From the NCBI RefSeq assembly GCF_007830035.1, contig NZ_VLKN01000005.1, forward strand, positions 62,001 through 126,000: a DNA stretch of 64,000 bases, written 5' to 3'. The translations under genes and the position numbers were made by a program. The notes beneath the pieces are model-generated. The model made no database searches. It saw only the letters and a list, made by a program, of their open reading frames with translations, and was not told the DNA's origin. This document shows positions 28,968-36,370 of this stretch, piece by piece. Position 1 is the first letter of the stretch; each line of letters starts with the position of its first letter. This stretch comes from Luteimonas cucumeris (GTDB lineage: Bacteria > Pseudomonadota > Gammaproteobacteria > Xanthomonadales > Xanthomonadaceae).

Positions 28968-30268
28968 GCGCGTGCTCCGAAGGCAGTGGTGGTGCGCATC
29001 ACTGCCAGTACGTCGTGGCAGGCGCCCATGGTGTGGTAGTCGGTCTTGCCGGCAGGGCTCTTCTCGTCGTTGTACTTCGCATTGCGACGGTCGAGGATGC
29101 GATACCAGGCGCCATGGCCGTGGTCGACCAGGTGCTGCCAGGCATAACGCCATGTGCGCTCGTACCAGTCGCGGTAACGGGCGTCGCCGGTCGCGGCGAA
29201 CAGGCGCGCGGCGGCGGCGATCGCCTCGGCCTGTACCCAGAAATACTTGTCGTCGTCGCAGAACCACGTCGTGGCAGTGGCGACATCGGCCAGCGGTGTG
29301 CCGCGCGCCGGTGATGCGTGGCGAAGCGGTTCAGGCGCGAAGCCATAGACGATACCGCCGTATTCGCCGTCCCAGCCGTGCGCGAGCGCGGCGTCGAACA
29401 GGTGGCACGCGGTCGGCAACAACCACTGCGGTGCCGCATCGCGCGCGCCGAGGTGTTCGTGCAGCAGCACCAGCAGCTTGGCCCACTCGACCTGGTGGCC
29501 GGGCTGGAATCCCCACGGGCGGAACAGATGCTTCGGATCGTCGCGGTGGTAGTCCCAGTCGACGTTCCAGTCGCGATCGTAATGTTCCCAGACCAGTCCA
29601 CCGGCGCGTGCGGCCTGGCGACGGGTCATGTGGTCGGCCAGCAGCAGCGCACGTTGCAGGTAACGTGCTTCGCCACTGGCTTCGAACGCAGCGATCAACG
29701 CCTCGCACAGGTGCATGTTGGCGTTCTGGCCGCGATAGTCCGAGAAATGCCAGTCGACATCGGCCTCGTCACGGTAAAGCCCGGCATCGGCATCCCAGAA
29801 CCGCGTTTCCAGCAACGCCCAGGTTTCGTCCATCCATGCAGCGGTGTCGATGCCGGCCTTGCGCGCGCTGGCATAGGCCAGCATCACGAAGGCGATGCCA
29901 TAGGCGTGTCGGGTGCGGTCCTCTGGCCGGCCATCGCGCAAGGTCCACGCATAGCCACCGCCAGCCGCGTCGCGATGCACGTCGCGCAGGTAGCGCAGGC
30001 CATGCGCGGCGGCATCGAGGTATTCGCGTGCCAGACGCTCGCCGGCGAATTCCCGCGCCGCCATCGCGTAATTGAAGACAAAACGCGTGCTGCTGACGAG
30101 ATGCCGATGCGACGCATCGTAGACATTGCCGTCGTCGCGGAAGTAGTGGAAGAAGCCGCCTTCCGGATCGATCGCGCGTGGATGGTAGAACGCCATCGTG
30201 TCGGCGATATGCGCACGCAGCATCGCGGGATCCGCGAAGTCGGGCGTCGGCGTGGCGGGCAGGTTCAA
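28964..30268 (-). CDS. AGE-family sugar 2-epimerase/isomerase (probable mannose isomerase)
   Basis: A 434-residue (alpha/alpha)6-barrel enzyme of the N-acylglucosamine-2-epimerase family, which includes mannose-fructose isomerases and cellobiose epimerases. Family motifs are FVFNYAMAAREF, NANMHLCEALIAAFEA (catalytic His region, about 182-197), PWGFQPGHQVEWAKLL (about 248-263) and KYFWVQAEAIAAA (about 340). Start: no early ATG exists. TTG 30268 overlaps the kinase stop (TTGA) and has GGAG 8 nt upstream, so it is chosen. Between a sugar kinase and a mannosidase, conversion of mannose to fructose is the most sensible reaction, but the substrate is inferred. Confidence 0.85.
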   Translation of the reverse strand: MNLPATPTPDFADPAMLRAHIADTMAFYHPRAIDPEGGFFHYFRDDGNVYDASHRHLVSSTRFVFNYAMAAREFAGERLAREYLDAAAHGLRYLRDVHRDAAGGGYAWTLRDGRPEDRTRHAYGIAFVMLAYASARKAGIDTAAWMDETWALLETRFWDADAGLYRDEADVDWHFSDYRGQNANMHLCEALIAAFEASGEARYLQRALLLADHMTRRQAARAGGLVWEHYDRDWNVDWDYHRDDPKHLFRPWGFQPGHQVEWAKLLVLLHEHLGARDAAPQWLLPTACHLFDAALAHGWDGEYGGIVYGFAPEPLRHASPARGTPLADVATATTWFCDDDKYFWVQAEAIAAAARLFAATGDARYRDWYERTWRYAWQHLVDHGHGAWYRILDRRNAKYNDEKSPAGKTDYHTMGACHDVLAVMRTTTAFGARA

Positions 30269-31254
30269 GGGGCGTTCTCCAGCAGGGCTTGCACGTCGGC
30301 GCGATCGGGCATTGCCGCAAAGGCGCCGAAACGCGTGGTGGCCAGTGCACCGCTTGCGGCGGCATTGCGCAGCAGGTCGTCGCGCACGGCGGCGTCCGCG
30401 AATGCGCCGCCGAAGTCGTCGGCGCGCAGCCCATGCGCGACGATACGATTCAACAGTCCCGCGACGAAGGCGTCGCCGGCAGCAGTGGTGTCGATCGGAT
30501 CGACAGCGAATGTCGCCGCCGTGCCGCGTGCCGAACGCGTCCACCAGCGGATCGGTGCGGCACCATCGGTGACCACCACGGCCTGCGCCGCATGCGCGAA
30601 CAGCCGTTCTCTGACATCGTGCTCATGGGTGCCGCGCGAGAGGAAAGCCAGTTCCTCGCGGCTGAGTTTCACCAGGTGCGCGCGTTCCAGTGCGCGCCAC
30701 AGCGTTGGCAACGGATCGCTGTCGCGCGGCCACAGTGCCGCCCGCAGGTTGAGATCGAAGCTGACCAGTGCGCCCGCATCAGTCGCCAGTTGCATGCCAT
30801 GCAGGGTGCTGTCCGCGATGCCGGGCTCGGTGAGACTGTTGGAGCAGGCGTGGAAGATCGCCAGTTCGCGGAAAGCGGCGCTATCGAAATCCTCCGGACG
30901 GAACAGCAGGTCGGCTGCCGGCGGGCGATAGAAGTTGAAACTGCGTTCGCCGTCAGCGGCCAGCGACACGAATGCAAGCGCGGTCCGCGCCGCATCGGTA
31001 CGGCGGACCTGTGCGACATCGACGCCATGGGCGCGGAACTGCGACAGCAGGGAATCGCCGAACATGTCTTCGCTCAGCATGCCGATGAAACCGGCGTTGC
31101 CGCCGAGTCTCGCCACGCCGACCGCGACGTTGGCCGGCGCGCCGCCGGCGTGTTCGGTGAACTGCCGCGGCGCGCCGTCGGTCGTCGTGGGGCTGGCGAG
31201 GAAGTCGATCAGCGCCTCGCCGAAGCAGGCAATGGTGGTGCGCGCGGCGGCCAT
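30265..31254 (-). CDS. PfkB-family carbohydrate kinase (probable fructokinase)
   Basis: This 329-residue ribokinase-family kinase starts with CFGEALIDFLA and has the N-terminal signature EHAGGAPANVAVGVARLGG. The C-terminal signature DTTAAGDAFVAGLL contains the catalytic Asp and anion hole. Context (epimerase and mannosidases) supports phosphorylation of fructose to fructose-6-phosphate. ATG 31254 shares its A with the stop of a 19-codon upstream ORF (TGATG) and has no good Shine-Dalgarno of its own, so translation probably depends on coupling. It overlaps the epimerase gene at its 3' end. Confidence 0.9.
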   Translation of the reverse strand: MAAARTTIACFGEALIDFLASPTTTDGAPRQFTEHAGGAPANVAVGVARLGGNAGFIGMLSEDMFGDSLLSQFRAHGVDVAQVRRTDAARTALAFVSLAADGERSFNFYRPPAADLLFRPEDFDSAAFRELAIFHACSNSLTEPGIADSTLHGMQLATDAGALVSFDLNLRAALWPRDSDPLPTLWRALERAHLVKLSREELAFLSRGTHEHDVRERLFAHAAQAVVVTDGAAPIRWWTRSARGTAATFAVDPIDTTAAGDAFVAGLLNRIVAHGLRADDFGGAFADAAVRDDLLRNAAASGALATTRFGAFAAMPDRADVQALLENAP

Positions 31255-31313
31255 CAGCACGTGCGCCGGATCGATCGTTCGATCGCGGGATGCGGCGAGT
31301 GGCGATGGATCAT
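31254..31313 (-). CDS. Possible 19-residue coupling ORF between lacI and pfkB
   Basis: ATG 31313 overlaps the lacI stop (ATGA) and has a well-placed GGAG 7 nt upstream. The frame reads MIHRHSPHPAIERSIRRTC and stops in a TGATG overlap with the kinase start. The kinase ATG lacks a Shine-Dalgarno, so this short frame could deliver terminating ribosomes to it. It may instead be a decayed N-terminal extension. No protein function is implied. Confidence 0.45.
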   Translation of the reverse strand: MIHRHSPHPAIERSIRRTC

Positions 31314-32377
31314 GCAGAGGCTCCGTTGGACAGTGTCGGTGCGACCACGCTGCTGGCGCGCACACGCAGCTGCACTGGCGCGACGATCCGGCGCGGCAGG
31401 TCGCTGTCGCCACGCAAGCGTGCCAGTATCAGGCGCGCGGCCTGCATGCCGCGTTCGCGCGGCGCGACGGCGATGGTGGAAAGCGGAGGCGTTGACACCG
31501 CGGCCTCGGGGATGTCGTCGAAACCGACCACCGCAAAATCACGGCCGGCCTGGCGTCCGCGTGCGGCAAGGCCGCCGATCAGCCCGAGCGCGACCGCGTC
31601 GTTGTAGCAGACCGCCGCGGTCGGGGCAGGATCGCGCGCGAACAGCGCGCCCGTCTGACGCGTGGCTTCGAGTCGGGTCGGCGCACATTCCACCAGCCAT
31701 TGCGGATCCGGCTCGATGCCGGCGGCGGCGAGTGCATCGCGATAACCGGCGCGTCGTTCGCTGCAGGAACTGGAGTCGCGATGGCCGCCGAAGAACGCGA
31801 TCGCGCGATGTCCTTGCGCCAGCAGGTGTTCGGTCGCCATGCGCGCGCCGTTGCGGTTGTCCAGCGCCAGGAAGTCCCAGCCATCGCCCGGTTCGTCATC
31901 GCCGAGCGCGCGGTTGAACACCAGCACCGGCATGCGCGTGCCCAGCAGCCGTTGCAGGCGCGCGGGCTCGCTGTGTTCGGCGGGCGACAGGATCAACGCG
32001 GCCGGATCGTGTTCGATCAGCGAAGCGAGTACCGCCTGCTGGCGCTGCGGCGACTCGCCGGTGCTGCCGAGCAGCATCACGTAGCCGGCCTCGGCCAGCA
32101 CCGCATCGACGCCGCCTGCGAACTCGGCGAAGAACGGATTCGACAGGTCGTTGAGCACCAGCGCCACCGCGTTCGAAGTGCCCCGGCGCAGGCTGGCCGC
32201 GCCGCGGTGGTAGACGTAGCCTTGGCGGACGATTTCGGCCTGCACCCGGGCGCGGGTATCGGCGTGCACCAGCGGGCTTTCGCGCAGGACCAGCGAGACC
32301 GTGGCACGCGACACGCCGCATCCGGCGGCGATGTCGGACACGGTGACGCGCTTGGCCTGGGCGGAGTTCATCGACAT
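31310..32377 (-). CDS. LacI-family transcriptional regulator of the mannose locus
   Basis: A 355-residue LacI/GalR repressor. The N-terminal helix-turn-helix is VTVSDIAAGCGVSRATVSLV (about residues 11-30), followed by the hinge helix (GAASLRRGTSNAVALVL). A periplasmic-binding-protein-like effector domain follows, with DLSNPFFAEFAGG, LDNRNGARMATEHLLAQGH and FAVVGFDDIPEAAVSTPPLS. It is the first gene of the lacI-pfkB-epimerase-GH47 operon and diverges from GH92. One operator sits 4 nt before its start and another in the GH92 leader, implying self-repression and joint control. The effector is probably mannose or a derivative (inferred). Confidence 0.93.
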   Translation of the reverse strand: MSMNSAQAKRVTVSDIAAGCGVSRATVSLVLRESPLVHADTRARVQAEIVRQGYVYHRGAASLRRGTSNAVALVLNDLSNPFFAEFAGGVDAVLAEAGYVMLLGSTGESPQRQQAVLASLIEHDPAALILSPAEHSEPARLQRLLGTRMPVLVFNRALGDDEPGDGWDFLALDNRNGARMATEHLLAQGHRAIAFFGGHRDSSSCSERRAGYRDALAAAGIEPDPQWLVECAPTRLEATRQTGALFARDPAPTAAVCYNDAVALGLIGGLAARGRQAGRDFAVVGFDDIPEAAVSTPPLSTIAVAPRERGMQAARLILARLRGDSDLPRRIVAPVQLRVRASSVVAPTLSNGASA

Positions 32378-32380
32378 GAT

Positions 32381-32394
32381 TTAGATCGGTCCAA
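32381..32394. promoter_or_regulatory. LacI-type operator O1 at the lacI start
   Basis: TTAGATCGGTCCAA is a pseudo-palindrome centred on CG, as expected for LacI-family sites. It is the near-exact reverse complement of O2 (TTGGACCGATCCAA), differing at one base. It lies 4 nt upstream of the lacI start codon, suited to autorepression. Confidence 0.7.
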
Positions 32395-32480
32395 TTGCAC
32401 TGCATCCTGCCGGCAAACCCGCCACATGGCATTTTGCGGTGCAGCATGCCGACCTCGCAGGCGGATGCTAGGGTTGTATT

Positions 32481-32494
32481 TTGGACCGATCCAA
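32481..32494. promoter_or_regulatory. LacI-type operator O2 in the GH92 leader
   Basis: TTGGACCGATCCAA has arms TTGGA/TCCAA around a central CCGA. It lies 17 nt upstream of the GH92 ATG and 100 bp centre-to-centre from O1 (about 9.5 helical turns), which would permit looping between the two divergent promoters. Confidence 0.7.
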
Positions 32495-32510
32495 ACAGGC
32501 GGGGACAGGC

Positions 32511-34865
32511 ATGACGAAGGCCAGGGCAGGTGCGGTGATGGCAGTGGGCATCTCCTTGTTGGTCGGCGCCCTTGCCGCGCCTGCGGCTGCGCCCGCGGGC
32601 GATGCCGGGATCCGCGCCGTTGCCGCCGTCGACCCGTTCATCGGCACCGGAGGCGAGGGCCACACTTTCCCCGGCGCGGTGGTGCCGTTCGGCATGGTCC
32701 AGCTTAGTCCGGACACGCGCATCCAGCCGCGCAAGGACGCCTACGACTGGGCCGCCGGCTACCGCCATGACGACCGCAGCATCGTCGGCTTCTCGCACAC
32801 GCATTTTTCCGGCACCGGTCATTCCGATCTCGGCGACGTACTGCTGATGCCGATCGCGGGCGACGTGCGGCTGGAGCGCGGCGACGCCGACAAGCCCGGC
32901 AGCGGCTACACCTCGCGATTCCGTCACGACGACGAACGCGCCGAGCCCGGCTACTACGCCGTCACTCTCGACGATTACGGCGTGCGCGCCGAACTGACCG
33001 CAACCGCGCGCGTCGGCGTGCATCGCTACACGTTCCCGCAGGGCAAGCCGGCGCACGTGCTGGTCGACCTGCGCACCAGCATGTACGACTACCCCGGCAA
33101 GGTGCAGTGGTCGCGCCTGCGGCTGCAACCGGACGGTACCGTGACCGGCTTCCGCGAGACCCGCGGCTGGGCGCCGGGCCGCCAGCTCTATTTCGCGATG
33201 CGTTTCTCGCGTCCGGTCAAGGGCCATGCCTTCCACGACACCGAGCAGGACGTCGCGTACAAGGGCTTCCCGCCGCCGGGCGACAAGGATCCAGCGCAGC
33301 GCGCGCAGATCGAAGGCCGCCAGCTGGTCGGCACGTTCGACTTCGGCGACGCATCGCGCGAGCCGCTGCTGGTGAAGGTGTCGATCTCGCCGGTCAGCGA
33401 GGCCGGTGCGATCGCCAATCTTGATGCCGAAGTGCCGGCCTGGGATTTCGACGGCGTGCGCACCGCCGCGAAGGCGCAATGGGCGCAGGCATTGGGTGCG
33501 ATCGACATCGATGCGCCGGAACCGATGCGCAAGAGCTTCTACACAGCGCTCTATCACGCCTTCATGGGGCCGAGCCTGTTCATGGACAGCGACGGCCGTT
33601 ATCGCGGTCCCGACAATGCCGTGCACCAGGCCAAGGGCTACACCCACTATTCGACGTTCTCGTTGTGGGACACCTATCGCGCGCTGCACCCGCTGCTGAC
33701 CCTGGTGCAACCGGAGCAGCGCAACAACGACATCGTCAACTCGCTGCTCGCCTCGCGTCGCGAAAGTCCGTACGGCGTTCTGCCGGTATGGTCGTTCCAT
33801 GGCCTGGAGACGTGGTGCATGATCGGCTACCACGCCGTGCCGGTGATCGCCGACGCCTACATGAAAGGCATCCGCGGCTACGACGCCGACGAGGCGCTCG
33901 AGGCGATGGTGGCGAGCGCCAGCTACGGTCCCTACGACGGCGTCCGCCAGTACATGGAACTCGGCTACGTGCCGATCGACGAGGAAGGCGAGGCCGCGTC
34001 GAAGACGCTGGAATATGCGTTCGACGACTGGACGATCGCGCGCATGGCCGCCGAAATGGGGCGCAAGGACATCGCCGCCACCTTCGAAAAGCGCGCCGCG
34101 AACTGGAAGCATGCCTTCGATCCCAAGACCGGCTACATGCGCGCGCGCAAGCGCGATGGCAGTTTCCGTGAACCCTTCGATCCCGATGCCAGCGGCTACG
34201 GCACCGACTATACCGAAGGCAACGCCTGGCAGTACTCGTGGTACGTGCCGCAGGACGTGGCCGGACTCGCACAGGCGCACGGCGGCGCGGACAGCTTGCT
34301 GGCCAGGCTCGACGAGGTTTTCGACGCCAAGGTCGAACCGTCGGTGTTCGAGCACATGGAAGACATCACCGGCCTGATCGGCTGGTATGCGCACGGCAAC
34401 GAGCCCAGCCACCACGTCGCCTACCTGTACGCATATGCCGGACAACCGTGGCGCACGCAGGCGCGCGTCAAGCAGATCGTGGATACGCAATACAAGCCGA
34501 CGCCCGACGGCCTGGCCGGCAACGACGACCTCGGCCAGATGTCGGCGTGGTACGTATTTACCGTGCTCGGCTTCTATCCGGTCGCGCCGGGCAGCAACGA
34601 ATACATCATCGGCCGCCCGTTCCTGCCGCGCGCCACCCTCAACCTGCCCAATGGCAAGCGCTTCACCATTGTCGCCGACGGACTCGACGACGCGCATCCC
34701 TACATCGGCAGCGCGACACTGGACGGCAAGCCGCTCGACCGCGCCTTCCTGCGCCACGAGGAGATCATGGCCGGCGGCGAGCTGCGCTTCACCATGCAGG
34801 CCGAACCGAACCGCGAGTGGGGCACGCATCCGTCCCAGCAGCCGTATTCGCTGTCGCGGCGCTGA
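32511..34865 (+). CDS. GH92-family alpha-mannosidase
   Basis: A 784-residue, Ca2+-dependent exo-alpha-mannosidase of glycoside hydrolase family 92. After a signal-like start (VMAVGISLLVGALAAPAAA) comes the family signature DPFIGTGGEGHTFPGAVVPFGMVQLSPD. Then YDWAAGYRHDDRSIVGFSHTHFSGTG, FSLWDTYRALHPL, GYTEGNAWQYSWYVPQD-like TDYTEGNAWQYSWYV (catalytic acid region) and GLAGNDDLGQMSAWYVF (catalytic base region) follow. ATG 32511 has GGGGA just upstream and gives a proper signal peptide; a TTG at 32481 lies inside the operator. It is divergent from lacI. Probably periplasmic, trimming mannan or N-glycans after GH47. Confidence 0.94.
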   Translation: MTKARAGAVMAVGISLLVGALAAPAAAPAGDAGIRAVAAVDPFIGTGGEGHTFPGAVVPFGMVQLSPDTRIQPRKDAYDWAAGYRHDDRSIVGFSHTHFSGTGHSDLGDVLLMPIAGDVRLERGDADKPGSGYTSRFRHDDERAEPGYYAVTLDDYGVRAELTATARVGVHRYTFPQGKPAHVLVDLRTSMYDYPGKVQWSRLRLQPDGTVTGFRETRGWAPGRQLYFAMRFSRPVKGHAFHDTEQDVAYKGFPPPGDKDPAQRAQIEGRQLVGTFDFGDASREPLLVKVSISPVSEAGAIANLDAEVPAWDFDGVRTAAKAQWAQALGAIDIDAPEPMRKSFYTALYHAFMGPSLFMDSDGRYRGPDNAVHQAKGYTHYSTFSLWDTYRALHPLLTLVQPEQRNNDIVNSLLASRRESPYGVLPVWSFHGLETWCMIGYHAVPVIADAYMKGIRGYDADEALEAMVASASYGPYDGVRQYMELGYVPIDEEGEAASKTLEYAFDDWTIARMAAEMGRKDIAATFEKRAANWKHAFDPKTGYMRARKRDGSFREPFDPDASGYGTDYTEGNAWQYSWYVPQDVAGLAQAHGGADSLLARLDEVFDAKVEPSVFEHMEDITGLIGWYAHGNEPSHHVAYLYAYAGQPWRTQARVKQIVDTQYKPTPDGLAGNDDLGQMSAWYVFTVLGFYPVAPGSNEYIIGRPFLPRATLNLPNGKRFTIVADGLDDAHPYIGSATLDGKPLDRAFLRHEEIMAGGELRFTMQAEPNREWGTHPSQQPYSLSRR

Positions 34866-34927
34866 GCGCGCATCACTTGGCAACATGGCTGCGGGCCCCG
34901 CGCTCCTCTAAACTACGCGCGCAGTTC

Positions 34928-35003
34928 GGGCCTATAGCTCAATGGTTAGAGCAGAGGACTCATAATCCTTTGGTTCCAGGTTCGAGTCCTGGTGGGCCCA
35001 CCA
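34928..35003 (+). tRNA. tRNA with anticodon CAU, probably tRNA-Ile2 (lysidine-modified)
   Basis: A 76-nt cloverleaf. Acceptor arms GGGCCTA/TGGGCCC, D arm AGCTCAATGGTTAGAGC, anticodon loop CTCATAA, T arm CAGGTTCGAGTCCTG, and an encoded 3' ACCA. The CAU anticodon with the GGACTCATAATCC stem resembles E. coli ileX-type tRNA that becomes Ile after lysidine modification. Elongator tRNA-Met is the alternative. It is not initiator-like, since the three G-C pairs of the fMet stem are absent. A TAAACT -10-like hexamer lies at 34909-34914. Confidence 0.93.
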
Positions 35004-35209
35004 TCGCGTCATCGGTTGACCGGTGTCGCGTTTAGCGAAACGCCTATCGTGAGTCGAGCGCGGCTGGCGAATGCATTTTCGTCGATGTTTGGCGACGTCC
35101 TACCAGACTGGACATTTCGAAACCTCCGGAACGCTTTCGCAGTCTCTTGCCCGACGGCGCCCGATCTGGTGGACTGCGTCGCTCCGGAGCAGGGAGTTGA
35201 AGCGATAGC

Positions 35210-36112
35210 ATGCGCCTGCGCCACATCGAACTTTTCCATGCGGTACTGACGACCGGGAGCCTGACCGGCGCGGCGCGGATGCTGAGCATCTCGCAACCGG
35301 CCGCCAGCAAGGTGCTGCAGCATGCCGAACAGCAGCTCGGATTCGCGCTGTTCAGCCGCGTGCGCGGGCGCCTGCTGCCGACCCAGGAAGCGCTGTTGCT
35401 GCGCCATCGCGCCGAGAAGATCGTCCAGGAAATGCACGACCTGCAGCGCCTGACGGCGAACATCGGACGATCGGAGAGCCTGCCGTTGCGCGTCACCTGC
35501 ACGCCAACGCTGGCGCACATGCTGGTTCCGAAAGCGGCGACGCTGCTGCGCACGGATTTTCCTGGATCGACGACCGAGCTGTTCACCCAGCACTCGGCGG
35601 AGATGCGTGAGTCGCTGATGCTGCACGAGGCCGACATCGGCCTCACCCTGCAGGACGCCGGTCATCAGGGCCTGCGCCAAGAGGCGTTGTGCCACGGCCG
35701 CATCATGCTCATCGCGCCGCCGGGGTGGTGGCCGGAAAAGGAACTATCGCGCCCCGTGCCGATCGCCGCGTTGGCCGGACAACCGATGGTCGGCATCACC
35801 GTGCACGATGCGTTAGGCCGCATGCTGCAAAGCCATCTGCAGCAGGTGGACCCTGCGCCATGCGTTTCGGTCTGGGTGCAGACCTACCAGCTGGCGCGTG
35901 CGTTGGTTGCGCAAGGCCATGGCCTTGCACTGGTAGACCCGTTCACCGCCTGGCGCACCGACGGCGACGAGGTGCAGATGCGACCGCTGAAACTGGAACT
36001 GGACGTGACGCTATATGCCGTCCACCGCCTCGACAGCCCGTTGAATCCGGTGCAGAAGCGGTTTCTGGCCCATGTGCGCCGGCTGGCGCAGAAGATGCTG
36101 TCGTACGTTTGA
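35210..36112 (+). CDS. LysR-family transcriptional regulator
   Basis: A 300-residue LysR-type regulator. The N-terminal winged helix MRLRHIELFHAVLTTGSLTG includes the recognition region ARMLSISQPAASKVLQHAE. An effector-binding domain follows from about residue 90. It lies directly upstream of, and on the same strand as, the gamma-glutamyltranspeptidase gene, unlike the usual divergent layout. A perfect palindrome containing T-N11-A lies between them, so it is the likely regulator of the downstream gamma-glutamyl locus. The 206-bp gap between the tRNA and this gene holds only a small hairpin (35028-35043). Confidence 0.92.
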   Translation: MRLRHIELFHAVLTTGSLTGAARMLSISQPAASKVLQHAEQQLGFALFSRVRGRLLPTQEALLLRHRAEKIVQEMHDLQRLTANIGRSESLPLRVTCTPTLAHMLVPKAATLLRTDFPGSTTELFTQHSAEMRESLMLHEADIGLTLQDAGHQGLRQEALCHGRIMLIAPPGWWPEKELSRPVPIAALAGQPMVGITVHDALGRMLQSHLQQVDPAPCVSVWVQTYQLARALVAQGHGLALVDPFTAWRTDGDEVQMRPLKLELDVTLYAVHRLDSPLNPVQKRFLAHVRRLAQKMLSYV

Positions 36113-36155
36113 TCGGCGATCGATCTTCCGGGCAAGAGTTCAAGCTGCTTCTGTA

Positions 36156-36209
36156 GGTGCGAATTCATTCGCACGCTTTGCGGCAAGAGCGTGCGAATGA
36201 ATTCGCACC
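36156..36209. repeat. Palindromic repeat with GAATTCATTCGCAC core
   Basis: Perfect 22-nt arms (36156-36177 and 36188-36209, GGTGCGAATTCATTCGCACGCT) surround a 10-nt loop, 44 nt after the LysR stop. It may terminate lysR transcription. The look is that of a dispersed intergenic palindrome, but only one copy occurs in this window. Confidence 0.75.
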
Positions 36210-36274
36210 GACGATTTCTGCAAATTGCAGCTTCCGATCGCGATCGGTTCCGTGTGCCGCTCGCTGCGCATTTT

Positions 36275-36293
36275 CCATAACCCAGGGTTATGG
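36275..36293. promoter_or_regulatory. Likely LysR binding palindrome upstream of ggt
   Basis: CCATAACCC-A-GGGTTATGG is a perfect 9-bp dyad. It contains the T-N11-A pattern (TAACCCAGGGTTA, 36278-36290) of LysR sites. It lies 77 bp upstream of the preferred ggt start, consistent with activation. Confidence 0.6.
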
Positions 36294-36370
36294 ATTCACC
36301 GGTTCTTTTCATTGGAGGCGCGCTAGCGCCCGTGCCTATGCTGCGGCTAGACACGTCCGGGGGACGCGTG

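Noticed and set aside
31896-34886. 996-codon open frame antisense to GH92
   Set aside because: A shadow of a GC-rich gene; GH92 signatures on the plus strand are unambiguous.
34877-34914. TTGGCA plus TAAACT as a tRNA promoter pair
   Set aside because: The spacer is about 26 nt, too long for a sigma70 promoter. Only the -10-like hexamer is kept as a remark.
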